Positions 22,227-32,102 of a stretch of 64,000 bases of DNA are shown in pieces. The notes below the pieces were generated by a model, which saw only the letters and a program-made list of their open reading frames with translations, did not search any database and had not been told where the DNA came from. Source of the DNA: Gliomastix tumulicola (Eukaryota > Ascomycota > Sordariomycetes > Hypocreales > Bionectriaceae); assembly GCA_001599755.1 (NCBI GenBank), contig BCHX01000009.1, positions 496,001 to 560,000 of the forward strand. Direction: 5' to 3'. Position numbers and translations under genes: made by a program. Numbering within the stretch: the first letter of the stretch is position 1; the number at the start of each line of letters is the position of its first letter.

Positions 22227-23015
22227 TTAATAGGTACCTGAAGAACCGCTAGCGATGGGCTTGAACTTCACCGTCGTGGGGTTATCCGTAATGCCCCTTT
22301 TCATGGCCTCCTCCATGATGGCGACGGTGGCCGTAGCACCAATCCGCGTGACGCCCAGTGACATGACGTGGAGGAGGTCGTCTAGTGTACGGACCCCGCC
22401 GGCTGCCTTGACCTGTACTTGGGGCTTTGAGTGCTGCCTCATCAGTTTGAGATGCGGCACAGTTGCCCCCTTGTACGAGTAATTGCCATCCGATTGCTTG
22501 ACAAAGCCATACCCAGTAGATGTTTTGACGAATCCGACGCCGATGTCCGAGCAGATCTCGCAGAGGCGGATGATGTGATGCTCTGCAAGGTAATCGTTCT
22601 CAAAGATGACTTTGAGGATAGCACCGTGCTTAGTGACCACATCATTGATCTGCCGGATTTCGTCCGCAACATACTCCCAGTCGCCACCGAGTGCCTTGCC
22701 AATGTTGATCACCATGTCAATCTCTTTGCCACCGTCTCTGGCAGCCGCCTCAGCCTCGAAGACCTTGACCTGTGTAGTGCTGTTGCCGTGGGGGAACCCG
22801 ATGACAGGGCACACAAGAACGTCCGTTCCCTCCAGCTCCTTCAACGCCAGCGGGATCAGGTAGGGCTTGACACAAGCTGTCGCGACAGAGTATTGCTTGC
22901 TGATGCGTAGACCCTCGAGGATTTCTTCGTCGGTCATTGTCGGGTGGAGTAGTGAATGGTCGATCATTTTGGCGACTTGCTGGAGAGTCACGGTGATAGT
23001 GTTTGTTTCCGCCAT
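22227..23015 (-). CDS. deoC: Deoxyribose-phosphate aldolase
   Basis: An intronless 262-aa class I aldolase of full length. It cleaves 2-deoxy-D-ribose-5-phosphate to glyceraldehyde-3-phosphate and acetaldehyde. Motifs: IDHSLLHPTMTDEEI at the N-terminus, CVKPYLIP, CPVIGFPHGNS, EIDMVINIG with the catalytic Asp (D101), GFVKTSTGYG with the Schiff-base Lys (K164), and VQVKAAGGVRTLDD with the second active-site Lys (K203). The enzyme is cytosolic; no signal peptide is present. It is divergently arranged with the Zn2Cys6 factor at 23396 over a 380-bp promoter, an arrangement common for pathway-specific regulation. Unlike its neighbours it lacks introns. A possible bacterial origin would fit this and the scattered fungal distribution of the family, but it needs a phylogeny. 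Confidence 0.96.
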   Translation of the reverse strand: MAETNTITVTLQQVAKMIDHSLLHPTMTDEEILEGLRISKQYSVATACVKPYLIPLALKELEGTDVLVCPVIGFPHGNSTTQVKVFEAEAAARDGGKEIDMVINIGKALGGDWEYVADEIRQINDVVTKHGAILKVIFENDYLAEHHIIRLCEICSDIGVGFVKTSTGYGFVKQSDGNYSYKGATVPHLKLMRQHSKPQVQVKAAGGVRTLDDLLHVMSLGVTRIGATATVAIMEEAMKRGITDNPTTVKFKPIASGSSGTY

Positions 23016-23395
23016 CGTTGGTTGCGAGTGTCTTGTGATGTCTCTTGTTCTTGACCGTATTTGATGTGATTGTAGTCCTCTGTGCTGTAGCCAGCCCTGC
23101 GTGTATGCAGCAGGATAGAGAGTGAACTATCCTACCTATATAGGACATCTTTCTCCTCACTTCCAATGATCACATGTCTTGTGGGTTGGCTGTCCTGCTG
23201 TGAGGAGGCGCCATGCTTGAGAGCTATTCCTGAATAGGCAATATCTTCCACCGGAGGCGGCCTTTCTCCGGATGAATTCACCCTCTTCCCTCTTCCACCG
23301 GAACGGCTCCGGCGCAAACGTAAATCTCACATCACGCCCTCCGTTTGACCCTTGGCTCTCTCAGTCCGAAAGTCATCACGGTTGCTCGGGTCAGA
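23016..23395. promoter_or_regulatory. Divergent promoter between deoC and the Zn2Cys6 factor
   Basis: A 380-bp shared upstream region. The palindrome CCTATATAGG (23135-23144) lies 120 bp upstream of the deoC ATG and can act as its TATA box. CCGGAGGCGG (23251-23260) and CCGGAACGGCTCCGG (23298-23312) contain CGG half-sites, the kind of element bound by Zn2Cys6 factors. This would suit autoregulation, but that is inference. Confidence 0.5.
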
Positions 23396-26049
23396 ATGAC
23401 GCCCAGCAAGGTCGCCAGCGCTTGCGTGCGGTGTCGGAAGCAGAAGCTCAAGGCAAGCCCTAAAGACTCTTTTTCTGGCTAGCGGGATGTAACTGAGACA
23501 GAGACGATTCTAGTGTGACGTAGAGCGGCCTTGTACGCTGTGCTCTCGGGCTGGAGTCGAATGTGTCAAAAGCCAGTCCCAATGGCGGCATAACGAGATC
23601 CCAATGCCCCGTACCCGGAAGACGAGTCCCTTCGTAGACGAATCTCGGAATCCTAAGCGAGTCCGAAGAGCACCCAGGACAGAGCAAATCGATGATGATG
23701 TCCTTCCGCCCTGCCCTTCCGCCGGGAGTGATGGCTCTCCGAACTTGGGCCACAGGAAGAGCTCCGGCGGCATGGAACGGAGTCTTCGCACAGAAAACGA
23801 GCCCTGGAGGAATTCCACCTCCACCATGGTGCTTGTTGAAGAGGTTAGAAATCCGCTCTAGTGTTGTATTGAATGCAGAGAGAGGTACTGACAATCCCTG
23901 GCGGCAGGCGTTCCATCATCATGACACTGAATCTCCAGAAATGCTGGAAACGTCCGCCCTGGGATACAGCCATAGCCCACGCAGCTCACGACGAAACATA
24001 GAACCCGATCACCCTCCCCAGCAGCGGACTCTGCCTCGAGGAGGAGTCGGCCTTTTTAATATTCGAGGGAGAGTCTGCCGCACTTTGGCTGTGGAGTTCA
24101 TATCCCTACTTCCAACCAGTGACGCTGCTACCCTACTTGTTGACAACTACTTCAACAAGATCCACTGGTTCATGTTGCTGTTTCATCAGCGCGAGTTCAG
24201 GGCTTCTCTAGATGAGCTCTACGCTGGGAGCGATTCTGCGGCCCAGACGGCACAGCAAGGTGATGAACATGTCGGATACATCACTGTGCTCTTGGCTACT
24301 TGTGCTCTCAGCCTCCGGTACATCAGCCCAGACCAGCACGGGCGCCTAAATGCTCTTGGAATCGACCCCCAACGTACAAGAGAGAAGATATTGGACGCCT
24401 TGAGGCTCCGGCTACTCGATATCCTGGCGCTGGGCTCGTTGGAAGCTGTCCAAACATGCGTCCTCCTCGGGAGTTACTACCTGTACCACGGAGAACCCGA
24501 GCTGGCGTGGCCTCTTTGTGGCTGTGCCTTGCGACTCTCACAGGCACTAGAACTCCACCGACAGCCTCCGCAGTCTTTCCAAGCCTCTGACCCCGGGTCG
24601 ATCTCGTCGCCAAAGGCCATTGAGGTTAGGAAGCGCTCTTGGTGGGCTGTGCACGAGATCGAGACCTTTTGTTCTATGATATACGGCTTCCCACTAAGCA
24701 TCTCTGACGCTGACTGCGACGTTGAACCTCTCAACCCTTTTGATCCTTGGTCAATCGCAGCCGATGGGCAATCATCGTCACCTAATCTGCCGACTCTACT
24801 TGTATACAAGTGCTCCATGTCAGAGCTGTCAAAGATCGTGAAATCTGCCATTGAGAACCTATATGGCTCTCGTCAAGACGCGAAGAGGCAGCCCAAGGGC
24901 GGTCCTAGTTCTGAGCCAACAACACGAGTTCAGGCCCTTGTGAGGAAAGTAGCGTCACTGGACAGCAAGCTTACTCATTGGTACTCAAACCTACCACCAA
25001 AGCTCAAGTTGGGCAAGTTGGACGTTGCCCAATCTGGAGCCCCCCGAAAACCGGAAACCCATCGCCGAGAGAGCAATGGCGAATCTCTGCCCACTTCGAA
25101 CTTCGACGAGCAACTGTTCAGGCTCCAGGCTCTCGCGTTAAAGCTCGCGTTCGAAAACGCAAGGATCCTCATTCATAGGCCTCTCTTGTCCTACAAAGCC
25201 TCGTTGCCTTCCTCACCACCACAAACCGACCCGAGCAGCTCTTGTCAAGACCCTTGCACATACTCTATTCACGTTTGCCGAGAAGCAGCACTCCAGATCT
25301 CCTGCGCGGGGAGCACCCCAACATTCAAGGAAGCAGCCACAACCTACGCGCTGAACTTCATATCCCTGCATATCCTCACAGCAGGCGTGACGCTGTGCAT
25401 CATGGCAAGCCTAAGTCCATTGAGCCAAGATTCGCTGGAGTCGAAACTCGGCATTCGCCGGCTCATGGAAATGCAGGCGTCCCTGAAGGACTCGTTGGTC
25501 GCTAATCAAGGACTGTCCATCTTGAGGAAACTTTCATTCCTCGTTATGGAGAAGGAAACGAAGACGATGCTTGCGTTTGGGACCAGCGACATCGAACAGG
25601 CGTCGACAGGCAATGATCCTCAGACCCCAATATTAGGCTCCGAAGAAGGGGTTCGGGCCGGAACTGACAGCCAGTCCACTAACCACAGTCACGAACTGTC
25701 TACCAGCTTGAGCGCGCCTGACATCACTCAAGGCACGACCATGGAGCCCAACACACTTCAGGAGGCCTCGATGTTCAATGACCAGACCGACATGGAGCTC
25801 TCTGGCTTTTGCGAAGACCTTCTCATGACTCAGGCCATGTTCGACGTTGAACAAGGTTTGTTGCCCTTCAATTGCCGTCTTCACCCATATACTAAGTTAG
25901 AGACAGCCATGGGCTATTCAGGTCATGGAGGCCCGGCACAGGTCAGCGGCATTGCCACGGAGCCTGGGGGGCCAATCTCGAGCAACGAATTCATAGGCTA
26001 TGATCAAAGCTGGCTATGGGGTCCGAGCATTCATTTCGACATCACGTAG
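23396..26049 (+). CDS. Zn2Cys6 transcription factor with fungal_trans domain
   Basis: Three exons: 23396-23452, 23514-23843 and 23908-26049, giving 842 aa. The zinc cluster is complete only after splicing: C10-x2-C13-x6-C20-x5-C26-x2-C29-x6-C36 (ACVRCRKQKLK then CDVERPCTLC). The first intron has a GC donor (GCAAGC) and AG acceptor and falls exactly before the third Cys. A basic linker follows (RNPKRVRRAPR). The middle region carries the fungal_trans/MHR domain (VDNYFNKIHWFMLLFHQREF, RKRSWWAVHEIETFCSM, YGFPLSISDADCDVEPL). The acidic, Ser/Thr-rich C-terminus could be an activation domain. It is probably nuclear and is the obvious candidate regulator of deoC and the adjacent oxidoreductase and transporter genes. 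The target is inferred from position only. Confidence 0.93.
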
Positions 26050-26206
26050 ACGTACTAGAGGCACATCACAAAGGAGCCTGGATTAAAGAAAGCTTACGCA
26101 CCACTCATAGGCATTTTAAGGGTTCTCCAGACTTTTTTTTCACTGTGCAGAGGTAGGGAATAGGCCGTAAAGTGACTGTCCAATTCGCTTCTCTTTGCGT
26201 ATATAC

Positions 26207-26734
26207 TTAGAGCATAGTGATAAGCCGAGTAATCCATGAAAAGAGACCAAGTAAAAGGTCCCAAACTCGCTCTCGGTACGTGAGCGTAAAAAAGGTGAGC
26301 GTAAAACGGAGAGTCCAGCCCCTTATTGGGATATAAAATCGGCACCCAAAGAGGTAGGGAGAAAGGTCATCGAGATTCTGCAGAAAGAGTACCATGCAGT
26401 AGATGAAAAATAATATACGTGCAATTGCGATGATGCCCGATATAAAAGGGCAGGCATTGAGCTCGTGTGTATACCAGCGGTGGAGGCCGTAAACGATGAA
26501 GAGCAAGAGGGCATAACAGACTGTCACATCTGTCCACATCCTAGAGACGGTGGTGACCTCGAAGCTCTCAGCAGAAAGACAAATCTCCAAGTTCTGGCAG
26601 AGAAAACCGCCGATCAGGAAGAAGCGAACTGTCCGGTTGTAGAGTTGGAGGCTGGTAGGCAGAATGCCACCGCTGGCCTCGACCAGGTCGGCAAAACCAT
26701 AGGTCCGCCGAGGTGGTTGGTTGGATGCGTTCAT
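26207..26734 (-). CDS. Small multi-pass membrane protein, function unknown
   Basis: A 175-aa single frame from ATG 26734. It has about four hydrophobic segments: FFLIGGFLCQNLEICL, VTVCYALLLFIVYGLH, ISGIIAIARILFFIYCMVLF, and WDLLLGLFSWITRLI near the C-terminus. The N-terminus (MNASNQPPRRTYGFADLVEA) is polar. No family recognised. The gene is tail-to-tail with the Zn2Cys6 factor and head-to-head with the MFS carrier at 27655. The consistent hydrophobic pattern supports a real gene, but an additional intron or a different end cannot be excluded. Confidence 0.5.
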   Translation of the reverse strand: MNASNQPPRRTYGFADLVEASGGILPTSLQLYNRTVRFFLIGGFLCQNLEICLSAESFEVTTVSRMWTDVTVCYALLLFIVYGLHRWYTHELNACPFISGIIAIARILFFIYCMVLFLQNLDDLSPYLFGCRFYIPIRGWTLRFTLTFFTLTYRERVWDLLLGLFSWITRLITML

Positions 26735-27654
26735 GTTGGATGTCTTAGCTTGTGAGCTGCGTGTCGATTACCAGATTTTCGCATGGCTGTAAGGCAATTC
26801 TACACCTAAGGCTTTATATTCTGCCCTTCTTGCAGCGCTTTCATTGAATACAAAGACTGTTGTTCGGCCTCGCTAACTTGCTCTCCTCAGCAGGCACATA
26901 GAAGCACAAAGGACGACTCCACGTTCGATCTTTGTTTGACTAGAGAGAAGCAGACAATACATCTACGCATTAAAGCCCCGTCATAGGTAGGCATAGGTGC
27001 ATTCAAATAAGGATATCCATTCGACAGACGCGCCCAAGCTTTATAAATTTCCTTTGAGCGGCTGGGGAACAAGAGAAGGATATATAGCATGATGTGAGCT
27101 CCGCCTGCGGAACATTTCGCCGAAAATAAACTTGGTAGACAATCTCGATTTGCGTAATGTTTAAATTCGCAATAGAAATACGCGTTCTCATACCATCTCG
27201 ACAGCTGTGGATGGCGTGCTCGGTCCAGAGCGATGGCGTGCTCCCTGCGCTATCAGTGAATGATAGCGAATGTCACTGAGGTTCGGTCAGATCGGCAACT
27301 CCTTCGACATGCCGCGAAAGGGGCCTCAAATGACGAGCTATCTGCATCATGTCTGCAATCGTTGAAGAACCAAACGAATAGCAACAGCCTGCCTATTGGT
27401 GGGTCTGAGCAGAGGTCGGGATGATTCAGAAGCCAAGCCGATGAGGAGCTGGAAATGTTGGTGATTTAGGTAATTCTGGATAGTAACACCGTCGTCACTG
27501 CAGTGGAGACGATCCATTCTTCGGCGTGAATCACAAAGAAACTGCACCAGTGAATCGGACTGTCCATGGCATCCGAATTTTGCGCACAATTTTCTACTTC
27601 TTCACCCCCCAGCCATTGACTTGACGCGTCACGATACAGCCATCAGACACAGCC
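26735..27654. other. Divergent spacer between the small membrane protein and MFS carrier
   Basis: About 920 bp without recognisable gene. It presumably contains the promoters of both flanking genes. A GATGGCGTGCTC repeat occurs twice about 20 bp apart near 27211 and 27231. Confidence 0.5.
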
Positions 27655-29514
27655 ATGGACCCAGAAGCCGAGCATCATCCAAGTGCAGGCGATGCATGTG
27701 AGGACCAGCCACTCATCCCACCGCTCGTGGAGGAGGAGGAGGAGGGCTCATGGAAAGCCCCTCGAGGCTTCGTCTGGGTGCAGCTGGCCATCATGAGCAA
27801 CGTCTTCCTCAACGCGTTCGACGGGACCATCACAGCGTCCACATATGCCGTCATTGGATCCGAATTCGACGCGGCGAATACTGCATCGTGGCTTACGACA
27901 TCGTACCTCATCACGAGCACCACCGTCCAGCCGCTATATGGCCGCATCTCCGATATCTTCGGTCGCAGGATATGCTTCTTCATCTCGACCACCATCTTCG
28001 CGTTGGGATGCTTAGGGTGCGGCCTTGCCCGTGATATCGTGACGCTCAACTGCATGCGCGCCGTAGCCGGTGTGGGAGGAGGGGGCTTGATGACGATGGG
28101 TAAGAGTACCGTGTCTCATATGCAGTTGACGATGCTGACCTATCCCCAGCAACCATCGTCAACTCCGACATGATACCGTTTCGACGACGTGGCATGTATC
28201 AGGCCATGCAAAACGGCATCTTCGGCCTCGGAGCCATGTCGGGTGCCTCCCTCGGCGGTGCCATTGCCGACTGGATCGGATGGCGATGGTGCTTCCTCTC
28301 CCAGGTTCCTGTGTCGGTCTTTGCCCTTATTGTAGGCATCCTCGCCGTCAAGAACCAGCCGGGGCTCGCCGTGGGCGACGGGCTTGCTGTCCTTTGGAAG
28401 AGGGTCGACTTTGTCGGTGCATTGGTCCTAGTCATTGCTATTTCAACACAGCTCGTGGGCCTCAGTCTGGGTGGCAATGAGCTGCCGTGGTCCAGCCCCT
28501 GGGTTGTTATGTCTCTCATTGGCAGTGTCGTCCTGTTCTCGATCTTCTTTCTCATCGAGTCTAGAACAACAGCCATTCCCATCATCCCGTTGAGGATGCT
28601 CACGGGGACTCTGCCCATTGCAACCCAAATTTCGAATGTCTGCGCCGGGATGGCTGCGTATGGCGTAAGATATGAAACCCCTTTCAAGACGGGCTCTCGC
28701 TGACTTATGATAGTTCCTGTTCATGGCGCCGCTCTTCTTCCAGGTGGTTCTTCTCGAGTCGGCCGCAAAGGCGGGTGCACGGCTAGTCATCCCTTCACTC
28801 GGGACGCCTATCGGCTCTCTCCTTGCTGGGATTGTCATGTCCCGCTGGGGGAAGTTGATCCCTATGACACGACTGGGTGCCTTTCTAATGGCCATCGGGA
28901 ATGCGCTGATGGCTACGCTAGCGTTTAAGGACTCTAGCTGGAAGTATTACGTCTATCTTTTCCCAGCAAGTGTGGGACAGGGCTTCATCTACCCCTCGAT
29001 CCTTTTCACTTCGCTCGCATCTTTTGACCATGCAGGTAAGTATTCCCAGTGTTTCTTCTCAGTCATAATTTGGGATATATAGCTCACCTTCAATATCTAG
29101 ATCACGCGGTATCGGCCTCGACCGTCTATCTCATCCGAGCGCTCGGGACGGTCTGGGGTGTCTCCCTCACGTCCGCGATTCTGCAGACTACGCTCAGCAT
29201 CCGCTTGCCGGATGCTTTGGGCGAGGTACCTGATAAATGGAGAGTACGCCCCTTTCTTTTTCATCTTCAAGCCCCCTTTTTAATACCTTGCTCTTGGCTG
29301 ACGCAGCGTTTGTCTCGTGTGAAAACAGATCATCGACGAGATTCGACATTCAGTCGACAGCATTCGATCTTTACCGCCCGAGGTCCAGCTTATTACGCGC
29401 CACGTTTACTATGATGGTTTGAAGTATGCCTTCACTGTATTGACGGCTATCAGTACAGTGGCCCTCATATCTGCGTTTGTAGCCAAGGCAACAACGATGC
29501 GAAGTACGCACTAA
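27655..29514 (+). CDS. MFS transporter, DHA2/Vba-type (14 TM)
   Basis: Five exons (27655-28099, 28150-28664, 28714-29035, 29101-29243, 29329-29514) join to 536 aa; introns are GT-AG, 49-85 bp. An acidic N-terminus (LVEEEEEG) precedes TM1 with LNAFDGTITASTYAVIG. The loop motif A is GRISDIFGRR, and motif C-like sequence MSGASLGGAIADWIGWRW follows in TM5. The 14-helix layout with the extra central pair fits the DHA2 group of drug:H+ antiporters and the vacuolar basic amino-acid transporters (Vba-like). Substrate cannot be assigned. Its position next to the DeoC/oxidoreductase genes and the TauD dioxygenase could reflect export or compartmentation of a pathway compound. It is tail-to-tail with the dioxygenase, only about 200 bp apart. 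Confidence 0.92.
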
Positions 29515-29607
29515 ATAAGACAGATGGTGCCTGTTACCATCTTATCAGTCGGTAAACTTGAAACTTTCGGGGGGTCACGGACGCAATAGGAGGCAGAGGT
29601 GTGGAGG

Positions 29608-29628
29608 GGAGAGAGAGAGAGAGAGAGA
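29608..29628. repeat. GA dinucleotide microsatellite
   Basis: An uninterrupted GA run of about ten units in the 200-bp spacer between the convergent MFS and TauD genes. Confidence 0.9.
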
Positions 29629-29715
29629 TCGAATCTGGAATTTAGGCCCTGAATACAGACTAAGTTAAGTCGACACATGAGACACCAGAGGTGGCCCGCT
29701 TGCCACATCAATATT

Positions 29716-31317
29716 CTAGTCACATGAGCCAGCAACTCGGAGAATCACGCCATCCCTGGCTGGCGGTACGATATCCCAGTGCCCGTCGCGCTCATCGTCA
29801 TCAAAGACTCGGGCCCAAGCAATGCGGAGCGGGTACGGCAGCTTCCAGCACATGAGGTCGTTGTTCACCCACAGGCGCATGAGGTGGCGCGAGCCCTTGT
29901 CGTTGTTCTCAAACGCCTCCCTGCGGTGGAGGACGGCCATGTTGTTGATGAAGCGGATGTCCCCGGTCTCCATCTCCGTCGTGATCTCGTGCTTCTTGCC
30001 GAGGAAGTGCACGGCGTCGAGCGCCTCGGCCTGGGCCTCGGACAGCGATGGGATCCCCGGGGTCCTGCTGAAGTGCGGCCGGTGGCCCACGAGGAGCCGT
30101 CGCGAGAAGCTCGTGATGAGCTTGCCGTCCTGCCAGTACATCAAGGCCCGCTTGTAGTACGCGGGGTCTCTGCCGAATCTGCCGAGCCCACGACCAACCA
30201 ACCAACCAACAGTCAGAACGTCTGTCCCTCTTAGGGTGAGTATGGTGTGTGTGGCTTCTTACGTATCAAAGGGCCAGTTTGGCTCGGCGAGGACGTGGAT
30301 CAGGTCGGGACGAGTGGCAGCGAGCTCGTTGTAGACCGTCCAGGCCGAGGCAAGAATACTCCTTCCACCAACGCCGCCCATGCTGCGCGTGAGGAGCCCA
30401 ACGCAGTCGGCAACGGTGTCCGTGTGGAATGGCTAGGGTGAAAGTCAACGCGGGTGTTCTTCACCTCGGAAAGGGCGGAAAGCAACTGCAACGCACCTTC
30501 TCTTCGTTGTCTTGGTTGCCACCGAGTTCATCAACCCGCTTCACGACATGCACTAGTGCCAGATGTGAGCAAGGCTTAACCACAAGAGAACGACACAGAC
30601 TTGCGGGAACTCAACTCATCATGGACCCTCTCTGGTCTTGCTTGCCCCTGCGCTCTCCAATGTAGCTGGAGATTCCGAGATACACAACCGTGAGATCCTC
30701 GACGGTGAATTGGTCGGGCTCCAGGCCGCGGAGAATCGCGAATCCGCGCCCTTCATAGACATCGTCTCGAATCTGCTGCAGCTTCCTACCGAGGGTCGGC
30801 AGATGGAAATTCTCCCACGAGACTTGATCGCCCTCGAGCTCGAGGTCTAGGAAGAAGTTAACATGGTTGGTTCTCTGTACCCCTCTCTCCTCCACCACCA
30901 GGCACCAGGGGGGAGGGAGGCCTCTTGAATTTGGGGGCCATCACCTTTGAATTGCTCGAGCGCCGTGAGTATCTCCGCCTTCTCCGTATCTGTCAGGTGG
31001 TACACGTATTCGTTGCCTGTCTCGAAACTGCCCTTGGTCCAGAGCAGGCTGCCTTGAAGCGCCTTGGGCCACCCTTCAGGCACGTCTTTCTGCAGGCTCT
31101 CAGATTCGAGCCTCCGCTGAACCCTCGCCCGATACTTGGCTTCATCAATGTCATACTCGATGTCAGCGGCAGGCTCTTCAGCATCCAAGACGGCAGAAAT
31201 CGCCGCGTCGAGCTGGAACCTCTTCCGGAGTCCGTCCGAATAGTACGACTGCCCGTTCTGGTTGTACTCCCAGGTCTTGGGGTCCGTGTAGAACATGGCG
31301 GTCTCTGCGGCAGCCAT
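29716..31317 (-). CDS. TauD/TfdA-like Fe(II)/2-oxoglutarate dioxygenase
   Basis: Five exons on - (31317-30945, 30846-30616, 30552-30497, 30432-30263, 30178-29716) join to 430 aa; introns 63-98 bp. The core begins ENFHLPTLGRKL and GRGFAILRGLEPDQF, then SSYIGERRGKQDQRG. Iron ligands are H223 and D225 in PFHTDTVADC (formed at a splice junction) and H361 in NNMAVLHRREAF. R378 in HLMRLW should bind 2-oxoglutarate. The long N-terminal region (about 120 aa) before the core is usual for the fungal subgroup. Substrates in this group include taurine, other sulfonates and diverse small molecules; the sequence does not decide. The start ATG at 31317 (MAAAETAMFYTDP) follows a CAAGA-repeat leader; an upstream in-frame ATG would add an atypical Lys-rich extension. 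Confidence 0.92.
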
Positions 31318-32102
31318 TGTGCGAAGGTATGATGCAGAGGGCCGAGGGGATGTGTCTTGTCTTGTCTTGTCTTGTCTTGTCTTTGTGTTGAACCGGCTGG
31401 TGCTATGATTGGGGACTAGTATATCAGACCACGAAACGCCTCCCCGCCACTTATTATGGCTTTTTTTTTTATCCAGACCCCGTCCGCAGAGCCTCATTCC
31501 ATTGAGCTTCCACCCAACTCTAGCTGCAGTATGGCACGGGTCTACCTACCACCAATAGTATACTTGCCGACACACACAGTCCGCCAGCATCCTCCGCTAT
31601 AGAGTGTTGCTACACCCATAACTTAGCCTCATTGCTACCTTGCTCCACTCAATGGTGGTCAGATGAGCGCCTTATCATCCAATAATCGCGGATGATTCAA
31701 TGGCTGACCACCATCACGGATCAATGGGATCGGTCTTTACTCGGCCTTAGCAAACGCCCATAAAAGGGAACTGATAGAAAGCACGCATTAGATTGGTCCG
31801 GCTTGATCACATGCAGCTGTTGTGGGCACCGTCTGTAAGCGAGCTTCAGGCTTTCTCTCCTTGCATCGGCGTTGTCACGCCATATGAACGGCACGGATGA
31901 ATTGTTGGCGAGATTCTCAATGAGCGGGCAGGGTCAATGGGTGCTTCAACAACCCCCCCCCCCCCTATATACTAGCCCCCGCGATTGCCCGTACATCCTG
32001 CGCTAGAGATAGACGTCAACTGTGTGTCGCAGCACTTTTGCCGAGGCACGCTCAGGGTACCCTTCAGTGCTGCTCTCAGCACGCCACAGGAGCCCTCAAT
32101 CA
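31318..32102. other. Divergent spacer with poly-C and TATA elements
   Basis: About 785 bp between the dioxygenase and the kinase-like gene. C13 (31953-31965) is followed immediately by TATATA (31966-31971), which sits about 135 bp before the ATG at 32103 and is a plausible core promoter for the kinase-like gene. Confidence 0.55.
31355..31379. repeat. (TCTTG)5 microsatellite in the 5' leader of the dioxygenase
   Basis: Five perfect TCTTG units, with partial units on each side, 38 bp upstream of the dioxygenase ATG. On the transcribed strand they read CAAGA, so they probably lie in its 5' UTR. Confidence 0.9.
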
